This document shows, in pieces, positions 32,879 through 42,895 of a stretch of 64,000 nt of DNA. This DNA comes from Apiotrichum sp. Y4204 (lineage: Eukaryota > Basidiomycota > Tremellomycetes > Trichosporonales > Trichosporonaceae). The DNA is taken from the NCBI GenBank assembly GCA_025531455.1, contig JAMYHL010000062.1, positions 183,742-247,741 on the forward strand. The letters are read 5' to 3'. The position numbers and the translations under genes are program-made. The notes beneath the pieces are model-generated. The model was not told where the DNA came from, searched no databases, and worked only from the letters and a program-made list of their open reading frames with translations. Every line of letters starts with the position of its first letter. Position 1 is the first letter of the stretch.

Positions 32879-34280
32879 CTACAAGTACTTTGGTGGACGG
32901 ATGGCGCGGATCCGCCCAGCGTCCTTCTCGTGCACCGGAGCAAGAGCAGGGGTTTCCGTGTGTTGATGGCCCACCTGACTGGACCCTGGGAGAGATGTGG
33001 AGCCTGCAGACCAACTCTTCTCATCCGGGTCACTGTTGACGGTCTTGAAACCTCCCGCGGTGGGGCTGGACCAGGTGGCGAGATGCGGCGGAAGGTCGTT
33101 GTTTACGGCAGGCGCAGATGATACGGGCAGGGGCGGCTTAGCGTCGTACTGGTCGTGGGGCGGGGGATAGAAAGGGACGTGAGGGTCGTGGGTGTCCTTG
33201 TAGACGTACACATCATCGTCGCTGTTCCGCGCTCGTCTGTAGTGCCGGATAGCAAATGCTACCAGAAGGAGAATGGCGATAAGGGCCAGGACACCGAGAA
33301 CAATTCCCGCAATTGCTCCGCCGGACAGGCGCCGCGAAGTAGTACTGGCGTTCTGGGGGGCTCCGGCAACGATGCCAGATGAGTTCGGTGCAAGATTGGA
33401 TGTTGTTGACCGAGTCGCCAAAAGAGTTGCGGTTGATGAGGTGATGGAAGCGTTGGAAGTAGCTGCAGAGGAGGTCGACATTGTGGCCGTAACGTTCATT
33501 GTAGCGGTGCGGGGACCCTCCAATGAGGACGTCGTAGCTGCCGTGAAGCTGTCCGGGGTTGGATTCGAGCTGGTAGAAGGAACCTCTGAAGGCATCTCTG
33601 AAGGCGTGCTAGCCTGCTCGGTCGATGTCGCGGCTGAAGTCGAACTGTTGGGGGGCGGCATCTGTTGAGATGATGTCCCAGCAGGTGTCGTCATGGGCGC
33701 ACCCCCGTCTCTATTCTCAAGGCCAGTATCGCAATGGCCGTCCACGACTGGTACATGCGGGGACCGCGATACGACATAAGTGTCGTTATAGTTTGGCAAA
33801 GAGGCTATAACCTCCATCCGGACAGACCCAACGCCCTGGAGAAACGTGTCCGACTTCACCTCCCAAAGGAGGTCGTTGGTGAGATGGCCGAGGTCCTGAT
33901 ACTTGACGTCGAACAATACATTTTTGTCTGGAAAGATCTTTCTGCACTGGTCAGAGCTTGATCATATCATGAGTACGGCGCAAGCCTCGGCTTTAGAGCA
34001 GGCGTGGCTGTTCAGAGTCTGTACTTACACCCGATAACTCTCTGATGTGATATTGTCAAAGCGCCAGTATGAGGTTCCAGTTCGACACACTGTCTGTCAG
34101 CAGATGTTGCAAACTTCAAGGTCGAAGTGACAACATACCATGAGTGGGAACCGTGAAAACGGCCCAGTCGACCCGTTCCAATGCCTGGCATGGCTGAATG
34201 AACAGAGCAGCAGCTAAAGCGAACATGAGGACCTTGGCGAGTGTACTGCGCCACCGCGGACCTTTGGAGCCGTTGATCAT
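32879..34280 (-). CDS. Type 1 single-pass membrane protein of the divergent-pair array, left pair (426 aa)
   Basis: Exons 34280-34139, 34089-34029 and 33956-32879; introns of 49 and 72 nt; phases 1 and 2 close. A signal peptide (MFALAAALFIQPCQA) leads into an ectodomain of about 110 residues with WAVFTVPTHVCRTGTSYW, then RFDNITS, closing with VVDGHCDTGLEN. A Ser/Thr/Pro-rich, probably O-glycosylated stalk (about 150-278) precedes one TM helix (281-304, GAIAGIVLGVLALIAILLLV) and an RHYRRAR stop-transfer. The cytoplasmic tail has DDDVYVYKD and ends GRIRAIRPPKYL. It is partnered with the type 2 gene starting at 34977 across a shared promoter. An alternative start at 34289 adds three residues. 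No named family recognised; a cell-wall or surface sensor is one guess. Confidence 0.85.
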
Positions 34281-34976
34281 GGTGCACATGAGTTGGGGGT
34301 GATAGCAACGAGAAGAAGTGAGAGAAGTCTTAATAAAGCAGTGGTCTGGCAGTGAACTATCAATCCTATTCACCGCATCTACTGCGACATGCACCCAAAA
34401 ACTTTCCTTCCGGCTTGATGATACTGATGGAGCGGCTCAACTGCAAGGTAGTTCACGATGCTCACCACTCTTCACATACGTGGCGAGACGCGGTCGTGCC
34501 GCTGTTCGTAAGAACAAGCTCAGGACTTTGCAAATTGGGTTTCGGCATGAGCTTCAGTTCAACACTCAGCAGCGCTTCCTGTATCGCCTCAGTTTCACCA
34601 AACTCCCCATAGAATGCCATATCGGGACAACCCTTCATCCTGAAATGTACGTTACTACGTTACTCAGTTGAGCGGCCTGGACTATGGAGCCCTCCGTGCC
34701 ACCCCGGGGTAGCACGGACTTTTTTTTTATCCATGACAGACAGACAGTTCTTAAGCAGAGGAGTCAGTTCTGCGGCTCGTGAAGGCGATGCTGGTGCGGG
34801 CGCTGAGCGGCGAGACTTCTTAGAAGCTCCTTCATCATGTAAAGATCGCCTTTGGCCACATTGTGGTACCATCAACTCTTCAAACTTGGACCCGACAAAC
34901 CGACGTCTTCTCCGCTTGTCAAAGAACCCCTGCTATGAACAGGACATGGAGAGCGACACGACACCGGACTAACGTT
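34281..34976. promoter_or_regulatory. Shared intergenic promoter region of the left divergent pair
   Basis: It separates the ATGs of type 1 (minus) and type 2 (plus). No ORF is supported. An A/T-rich TTTATTAAG element on the minus strand lies about 50 nt upstream of the type 1 start, and there is a T8 tract near 34720. The head-to-head layout suggests co-regulation, which is inference. Confidence 0.4.
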
Positions 34977-36284
34977 ATGGTGCAGCCCATGCGTCTTCTG
35001 TGGCTGGTGCTGATGGCCGCGCTGTTCCCAGTGACCGTGCTGGGACAGGCAAGGGTCTCATGGACCAGCCAGCCGCCCAATGCTCCGACGTGTGGCAGTA
35101 TTACTTGGACGTGGACAAACATCGACTCCGGAGGCTGGTTTGTGTGAGTCTCTATATGCGGTGTCATCGCTTCAACGATTTGACACAGTCTGAGGACAGG
35201 CTAATTTGTCAGGCTGTTGTATAGGGACCGTGGAGGCGTTCGAAGTAACCTATTAAGCACCAGCGCAAATACAGAATTCACCTGGTCAGTGTCTGGCGTT
35301 CAACCGGGAGACAAGATTGTTCTCGTTCTTCAGAACGCCCAGCGAAAGGCGACGGCAAACATTCTTGACGTTGTGGATGGATGCACGCAGGTGAACGCAC
35401 CGCAAACATCGGAGCCTCCTCAGCCCTCACCTGATCCTACGCCCTCGCCGGCTCCTTCCACCCCGCCCGCAGAATCGCCGTCGTCGTCGCCGTTACCCCA
35501 GGAAACTCCCTCTTCGTCAGACACTCCCCCCACTTCCTCCCAGCAGCAAACGACATCCGAACAACCCATACCGCAAAGTTCTTCAACTCTTGCAGTGACA
35601 ACGTTTCCCCGAACCTCATCAGGTGTCTCAACAGGGTTACTGCCCTCGCTCTCTGCATCCCGGACCTTGCCCTCCAACTCCACAGGGGCTCAAGGAGATC
35701 CCACTTCGCCCCCGACTGTAACGCCCTATGCCAATAGCGGATCGCGGGGGTTATCTGCAGGCGAATCAGCAGGCATCGCTGTTGCCATTGTTGTCCTCGT
35801 CGCCTCTGTGATTCTTCTTCTGTGGCTCTACCTTCGCAATCGCCGTCGCCGCTCCCAGTCGCCACAACACAATACCATCAGCGCTGTTGATCTCCAACAT
35901 GCCCCGCCGGGACCACCCTCACCAACTCCATTCCTCCCTCCACCAAGCCCGACGCAAACGGTACAGCACGGGCTGTCCGTGAAAAGTGTGGTAGGAACCC
36001 ACGCCCCATCGTTCACTGCTCCCTCCATTCGGCGCCCCGCTGGGCCAAGAGGCCCACGATCGGCTCGCCCATCCACAATGTCTTCGGCGTCACAGACCTT
36101 CACAGGAACGAGTGAATCAGGACCAACAAGTGGATCGACCGGACAATCGACCGGTCAATTGACCGGTCAGGAACTCCTCCCGCCTATGTATGACCCAACA
36201 TGGGAAGCAGATTTCGACGAGGAGGAGTCACGGTGGGAAGGTCAGAGCATGTGGGGACAGGGTTCTCGGCCTAGAGGACATTGA
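34977..36284 (+). CDS. Type 2 single-pass membrane protein of the divergent-pair array, left pair (412 aa)
   Basis: Exons 34977-35143 and 35213-36284; a 69-nt intron at phase 2. A signal peptide (MRLLWLVLMAALFPVTVLG) is followed by a short beta-rich ectodomain: WTSQPPNAPTCGSITWTWTN, GGVRSNLL, FTWSVSGVQPGDKIVLVL, and DVVDGC. A Pro/Ser/Thr-rich stalk runs from about 115 to 236, then AGESAGIAVA and one TM helix (about 244-263) with a RNRRRR stop. The cytoplasmic tail ends with the conserved motif LPPMYDPTWEADFDEEE followed by SRWEGQSMW. The ectodomain resembles the TWTGG-type beta-sandwich domains common in basidiomycete surface proteins of unknown role. An in-frame ATG at 34935 would put 14 residues before the signal sequence. 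Confidence 0.85.
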
Positions 36285-36500
36285 GAGCGAAATGGGAACC
36301 GAGATCATGTAGACATTGTACAAAGCTATAAAGTCAGCCACAATAATCATGTACTACAAATCTACACATATAAAAATCTCTGTCGGTCAGGCAGTACAAG
36401 TTGGCTTTGGGGGTGCTGCGTTGCTCCTGACCATATGTGGTGCTCGACAGGCGTTGGATGAATTGGGCCGTTTATACAGTACATCCTTGCGCAGCTTCCT

Positions 36501-37203
36501 CTATTTGTATTTGGGTGGCCGAATGACGCGGATGCGTCCAGAGTCGGTGTCATGTTGAGGTCCAGGAATCGCATCCTCACGCAAGGAGGAGGACTAGCCC
36601 CTTGTATCGGCAACTGAACCCTTTCCTCCTCAGCGGTGTGCAATGGGGACGGATGCGTAGAGGTAGCGGGCATGCTGGGCGTGGGATACTGCGGGTAGTC
36701 CCTGTCCACCACCAGGATAATGATAGGGGCTCTACCCACAAGCTCCTGCGTGCTACTCTCGGGGATACTGTATGGAGCGTAGGATTCGACTCGTCGTGGT
36801 ACACGTAGAGGTCCGAGTTCTCGACCTTGCGTTCTCGGCGCTTGCAGTATAGTGGCAAAAGATAGCCCAAAACTCCGACGACTAGCAGGGCGATTGAACC
36901 ACGGACAATACCCGCAATGACGCCGCTCGAGAGGTTTCGAGTTGAGGCAGGATTCCGCGCTTCTGACAGCCCAGTGGTGAGAGCGGCGGAAGTGGACGAA
37001 GAGGTCTCGGCCCCGGTAAAAGACGAAACTGACAAGTCAGAAACAATAGTCATCTCCGCGGCCGTCTGCTGTGTCGTCGTCCGTGGCGGCAACGATAGAG
37101 TGCGGTTCACTGAGCTTTCCATCGACGAGCTACTGCTCTCTGATATCAACGGGGATTTGGATTCCGTTTGCGTTTCGGATTGCGATTGCGAGGGCTCTGG
37201 CAA
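36501..37203 (-). pseudogene. Type 1 gene remnant, middle (collapsed) pair
   Basis: The Ser/Thr stalk, TM helix (SSGVIAGIVRGSIALLVVGV) and the start of the tail (SDLYVYHDES) align with the type 1 genes on either side. The rest of the tail is split over two further frames: AVDRDYPQYPTPSMPATST in one, and DTDSGRIRVIRPPKYK with its stop in the third. So there are at least two frameshifts. Signal peptide, ectodomain and ATG are absent: the frame simply runs into the neighbouring type 2 remnant. Confidence 0.75.
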
Positions 37204-37227
37204 TGGCGAAGGCTCTGGCGAACCAAC

Positions 37228-37734
37228 GCAGCACGAGAAAAGGAAGGGCTGGTAGCAGGGGAAGTGGCCGGAATTGCAGTCGCCGGCGTTGTTATCGTCC
37301 TTGCTCTCGCCGCCATCATTTGGTTCTTAAAGCGGCGTCGTGGGCATCGCGCCGGCTCCGCCCATAAGGAGGGGTTTGAGATTGACACCGCAACCCGCCA
37401 ACCTTGCGATAAGCCAACCAGTCCCATCGCACCACTCCTGACTTCAATGCTGGCCTTCTCAGGCGCCACAGCTGCTCCGGCGGCGACGAGCTTGGCGGGA
37501 ACCCTTATGGCCGACTCCGACGTTATCTCACACCCTCGCTCCCGGCCGAAACCAGTCTCACGGCGGGGGACATCAACGACACCCCAGACACCTGTGCCAA
37601 TGCAGAGCTCTGATCCGCCTGACCTCTTACCACCCATGTACGACCCGACCTGGGAGGCCGACTACGACCAGGAGGAATCGCGATGGGAGGGTCAGACAAT
37701 GTGGGAGGGAGAGTCACGAGGTGAGGGGCGTTGA
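37228..37734 (+). pseudogene. Type 2 gene remnant, middle (collapsed) pair
   Basis: One open frame covers the juxtamembrane block (LVAGEVAGIAVAGVVIV), a TM helix, the KRRRGHR stop-transfer and the full tail, ending LPPMYDPTWEADYDQEE then SRWEGQTMW. Signal peptide, ectodomain and most of the stalk are missing, and no ATG in a sensible place precedes it. It abuts the type 1 remnant head-to-head, about 25 nt apart. The tail keeps the conserved motif without a frameshift, so decay is recent or the fragment is still used. Confidence 0.7.
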
Positions 37735-38333
37735 GCCCGTGTGCGCACCTCCGTTAGTTCACAGCGGGACACCACTTTAGACGAATGAAGCCTAATCGTA
37801 CATTCTGTATTACACTATGCGGGTCGTTATCTGTAGAAGAAAAAGCAGGGTAAGGCAGCCATGTGGGCGAACCATGTAGACCCGGCATTTTGATAAATTG
37901 TTTGCAATACTTGATCCCCTCTCCGCATCTTCAGCTGCAATGTGGTTGAGGGCGAGAATGGCGCAGATGGGTCAACACAGCATTTGACCATCCCGAATCG
38001 GCCGAACCTTCTGTCCGACGCGTTTCGAAGTGCGGGTGATGTTTCATCTGGTATGGAACACCGCCTCGGCCGCCAGGTCCGGTGCCCCAGGTCCAGTGCC
38101 TCCCGGAAACCTAATTGCGTCGCCTTAGCATGTTGCTGCATGAATTTCCGGGCTCAGAGCTCAGAGCCTCATTATTAATGTATTGTCATAACCAACAGCA
38201 TGGTGAGCTCTGCCGCCAGAGAGCCAGGTCTATGCTCCAATACTCTTGAGACCTCTAGGTGCGGTCCGCATGGCCACTGGCTGTTCCTAGTTGCGAACAA
38301 GCGCGGGTGGGGTACAGGGTATCGTTACCAGGG
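37735..38333. other. Intergenic between pairs
   Basis: No gene seen. This is the 3'-to-3' spacer between the middle and right pairs. Confidence 0.45.
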
Positions 38334-39665
38334 CTACCTATACCTCGGTGGACGAATCATCCGGATGCGCCCGACATCGGTATCGTGATGGGGTATAAAG
38401 GCCGTATGCGAGTCTGGCGTGTCCTCGGAGATCGGAGCCTTCTCACTATCACCTTCATCCGAGGTGGTTGTCAATCCTCTGATTGACGGCGAGGTGCTGG
38501 GATACACCGGAAGGTCCCTGTTGACGGCCGGCCCGGGCGGGAGCGGAACGGGTGTTTTGACCATGTCGTGATGACCAACGGTCGGCGGCGGATGAAAGGG
38601 CTCTTGAGGGCCTGGCGCGTCGTAGTATACGTACAGCGCGTCGTCCTTGCTGCGTGTATGACGACGGTGTCGAACCAGGCAAAATGCGAGAATCAGGAAT
38701 GCTACGAGTGCGACGCAGCCGATCACGATGCCTGCAATGGCGCTTTTGGAGACCAGTGACGTTGTTTTCGGGTCGCTGGAACGAAGGGTGTCGTTGGAGG
38801 GCATTGGCTCGGTGGACGTCGAAGAGGTGGAGGTGTCGCTGGTGGAAGCGAAGGAGGCAGAGGCGAGGGGAGTAATAGAGGAAGTTGTGTAAGCCGGTGT
38901 GAGAGAAAAGAAAGTGCTGTTTGTTGCCGTGCTGGTTGCTTCCGTGCTGGTTGTTGATGTTGAGAATGGGGGGGCGGAAGACGTTGTCGTAGTTGATAAA
39001 GTCCACGAAGTGGCGTATGTTGTTTCTGAAAAAGACGAAGATGTTGAAGTGGTATTCGGTCCCACGAAGGTAGATTCAGGTGTGGGTGATAGCGACTCTG
39101 TGGGCGATTCGTCTGCCAATGGTCCAGACGATGTTTGCGCCGCCGAGGAAACCAATAGGGAGGCCTGAGAAGAGCCTGCGCTTACGTTCTCAAACCCCGT
39201 GTCGCAGTGTCCGTCGACGACGCGAACCCGCTCCGAGTCGGACGGGAGAAACATCCGCGGATGATCAATCAGATCAAAGGTAAGAACTTGTAGTCTGATC
39301 TTATATGCCGGATCAACCTGATTGTTCTCTGTCAAGACCAATGTCAAGTCATTGCTCAACTGATTTCTATTACTGTAGTGTTTTTTGTGGTTTTCTTGAT
39401 AGGCATCCCTGTAGAGTTAGTGAGCGTACAACAGAAAGAACTCGGTACTCACACAAAGTAGCGCGTTGACGTGATATTGTCGAAGCGCCAGTATGACCTT
39501 CCCGTCGTGCAGACTGAGATCAGTACTGCCATTGACTGGCTACTTACCGTAAGGCGGAAGCGTGAACACAGCCCAATTCTCATCGAGCCCGTCTGCCCGG
39601 CATTGGCTGAAAAATGCGCAAGCGACCACCAGCAGCGCTGCACAGTGGAATCGGACGTTCAACAT
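38334..39665 (-). CDS. Type 1 single-pass membrane protein of the divergent-pair array, right pair (417 aa)
   Basis: Exons 39665-39548, 39513-39453 and 39408-38334; introns of 34 and 44 nt. Exon 2 has exactly the same length (61 nt) and phases as in the left type 1 gene. A signal peptide (CAALLVVACAFFSQCRA) leads to WAVFTLPPYVCTTGRSYW and RFDNITS, a longer loop with NDLTLVL, and the closing RVRVVDGHCDTGFEN. A Ser/Thr-rich stalk is followed by a TM helix (SAIAGIVIGCVALVAFLILA), a DALYVYYD block, and the C-terminal GRIRMIRPPRYR. Ectodomain residues outside the motifs have diverged strongly from the left copy, while TM and tail motifs are kept. Confidence 0.85.
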
Positions 39666-40214
39666 GGCGTCGCCAAACTTCGTTATTGAGTGTCGAGCGG
39701 TTATAGCGGTGTGGTCATACTGTACTCCTCTCCTGTCAAGAATTGTCGGCAGTTCACAGGAAGTCAGGTCGGGCATTGCAACCAACAAACCCTCTTTATT
39801 TTATAAGAGACCAGACATCACAAGCTTCGGGGACTTCACGATACGGAAGGGGTTCAGCAACTGTATTTGGGTTTAGCCCTGGTCGGATTGAGATCCAGTT
39901 TCGTAAGCGGGAGAGGGCACAGAAATACCAAGCGTTTCGGGTCTGCGGTTTGTGGATGCCTTGGGGCATCTGGAACGGTGGAATGGGCGGCGGGCCTTGT
40001 CCTGGGGCATGACGGTCGTCGCTCATGGTGGAACTGATGACTACCGAACCCAAGGATAACAATAATGTTGAAGTTCATTGTGTCGACTCGACAACACCAC
40101 TCACTCCCAGAGCTTTACACTCGCTTGGAGGTGAGATTCCAAGAGGACTCTATCGCTGACTTTACAGAGCATTGACAGTGCCGACATACCGCAGTGTGCG
40201 CAGTGAGGATCAAA
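39666..40214. promoter_or_regulatory. Shared intergenic promoter region of the right divergent pair
   Basis: It separates the two ATGs. A minus-strand TATAAAAT box (39798-39805) lies 133 nt upstream of the type 1 start. No ORF is supported. It does not obviously match the left pair's spacer by eye. Confidence 0.45.
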
Positions 40215-41576
40215 ATGCCATTCGACTGGCTGCTCTGGTCGGTCGCGATCGTTCTGGCCACTCTGCAGCTTGTGCAGGCGCAGGGCAGCGAGGGGTTTGC
40301 CTGGGTGACCCAGCCGTCCAATGCGCCGACATGCGGTAGTATAACATGGTCATGGAGCGACGTTCACGCTCCCGTGCGATCGTGGAATGCGTGAGTGAAA
40401 CAGAGAGTCGACCATACCGGTTGACACTGTCGCAGGGTGCTGTACAAGATTAGTGGCGGTGTCCGCACTAACATTCTAACATCGGCCGTACCCAATTCGT
40501 TTACCTGGGATGTCGTCAATGTTCAGCCTGGCGACCAAGTGGAGCTCAATTTGGTCCATGCCGCGTATGATGTCCCGTCAAACCCTCCTCCCGTCCCCGT
40601 CGTAGACGGCTGTTCACCTGCAGATGCCGCAGGCTCGACAGCGTCCGCTCAATCTGAAGAGACTGAATCGACATCCAGCTCGACACCGGCACCAACTCCT
40701 GTAGAGCCAAAATCATCCACTCTTGACACAGTCACTTTCTCTGAAGCGCTGGCTACATTCACCTCTGAATCGCTCGGTACCACCTTGCTCGGGACCACTT
40801 TGCTCGGGACCACCTCGCCGTCCTCGTCGTCTTCACTCTCCTCGCCCTCCTCAATCGGACTGTCCGCGTCACCCACTACAGTTTCATCGCCCTCAAAGTT
40901 GTCAACGGGGTCTTTAACTCCGTCCAGCTCCGAGTCGCGGAGTATCACATCCCCCGTGGCGACAGCGAACACCGGCGCCGAGGAATTATCGCGAATTGCT
41001 GCAGGCGAAGCGGCCGGAATCGCCGTTGCAATATGCGGTCTTCTCATCGCCATTGTTCTGATCACATGGTTCTACCTCCGGAGGCGCAAACGACGCCTTG
41101 CCCATCCACCGGCAGATCCCATGTTTGCTGTCGACGAGCAGTGGCTGACTCACCCGCTCTCCAACCCTCACTCCACACAAAGCACAGTGTTCGTGACTGG
41201 AGCCGACGCGCCGTCAACAGCTTCGCAGTCAAACCGCAATGATTACACCATGGCAAACTTGGAAACAGGCAGTCGGGGTGCAACTCATGCCGGAACGACA
41301 GCCGCCATGTCCGAAAGGAGACTTTCACCCTTGCCGCGCGCGGCTCGGATCAGAGCTCCGCGTGCCGCGCCGATGCACCCTCCCGCAGGGACGGACCCGT
41401 CCGTTGACGGCTTCACTCCCGCTTCGGCGGAAAGATATCTCCTACCACCATTATACGATCCAACTTGGGAGGCCGACTACTCTCAGGAAGAGTCGCATTG
41501 GGAGGGTCAGAGCCTGTGGAGCGGAGATCACAGAGACGGGGGTGAGCCGCGCTCCCCGCCTCCAATGCCTCGGTAG
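40215..41576 (+). CDS. Type 2 single-pass membrane protein of the divergent-pair array, right pair (438 aa)
   Basis: Exons 40215-40390 and 40436-41576; a 45-nt phase-2 intron at the same place as in the left type 2 gene. A signal peptide (WLLWSVAIVLATLQLVQA) leads to WVTQPSNAPTCGSITWSWSD, GGVRTNIL, FTWDVVNVQPGDQVELNL and PVVDGC. The Ser/Thr stalk includes a short repeat (TTLLG three times). AAGEAAGIAVAI and one TM helix are followed by RRRKRR. The tail ends LPPLYDPTWEADYSQEE then SHWEGQSLW plus a short Pro/Arg extension. Function unknown; see the left pair for context. Confidence 0.85.
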
Positions 41577-42895
41577 GTAGTCTTTTGTGCTGCTGATCGA
41601 AGAAAGCTCGTGTTGTAGGTTAGTAGGTGTTAGGGATATAACTGAGCCAAAGGTAGATGTATAGATTGCACATCGAGATGTCGAGCTCCAAAGGGACATG
41701 GCGATCAGAAGGTGCCTGGGTGGCGGCAAAGAACATGGGATTGGCCAAGGACGTCGGCTAGGACCTGGGGGTGTCACTAGCCATTATAGCTGAACTCCAG
41801 TCTCGACCGCTAGGCCACAGTCGGGCCAATGTCAGTAGCGTACTTGAATCCGACTTTGCAGTACTGGTGAGCAGGTCAACCTGGGGTGTGTGCAGCGACA
41901 TGGCGTCCATCGGCAGTCGAACTCGCGATCGTAATGATAGAAAGATAGTCACCGATGTCGGTCCGGGTGGCTGCTGTTTTTCATAGCCGTTGTTGTTGCG
42001 ATCATTTCTCTTCTTGTTCTACTTTGAGACTGCGAGCCTGGCATTGCATCCCTCGCGCCTGCTCGGCTTCTTCAAGGTCTTATCCTGATATCCTGGATCC
42101 TGGAGGTACAATAGTCGTCATCCCCATCCTCAGACCGGGGTTTGGCTGTTCTTTTTTGAACCGCATCCCACTCTTCCCAGCGTTTATCTGTACCGGACTT
42201 GCGGGTTTCAGGCACAACACACGCTTCTCCACTCCGGTATACCCGGGGACACCAGGGATTGGCCTGTGGATTGTGCCATGTGCGCCAAGTTACAGACTGC
42301 GACAGAATGCATTTCCTGGGGGCTGGGGCCTGGACAAGCCACTATGCATATGTACTTACCTGACTCGAGGCTGTCGATTGTGGACCGGAGAGCAATGATG
42401 CATTGAGGGCATTGCTGTTGGAGTATGGAGACTACCAAGCCTGCCGAGCATGCGAGCATTCCTAGGCGATTTAGGCTGGGACTTCTACCGTACAAATGCG
42501 TGCGGCAAGAGAGCTGACGACACCCTTGATCATGCGGCAAAACCTGGGGTCTCCAGTTCTATTTTCTTACGTAAACACCGGTTATGAGATGTTGGATGAC
42601 CGCTCATAAATTGCACACTACGCACGCGCACTAGTGCGCTAAAGCCCCTGGCGGAGCCACCTGCGCAGGGAGCATGCCGCGGATGGCCGCCAGGCCGCAG
42701 GGCGCCGGGCGCAGGGCGGATCGCAGGCTGCGCAGGGGGGAGCCAACAGTGACAGCAACCCGAACAGATGAACATCAAAGACATGGTCGAGGTCGTGCTG
42801 TGTGTTGCATCCTCACTACCCTCCATTACAATCTCATCAGATACAACTTCTCCCCTCATACGCCCCGCCCGCGCCCGATCCACATTCCCTCCGGC
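41577..42895. other. Intergenic, no gene seen
   Basis: Nothing supportable on either strand. The 42620-42740 stretch is GC-rich with GCGCAGGG-like repeats. The last 100 nt form a CT-rich leader for the transcription factor gene. Confidence 0.45.
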
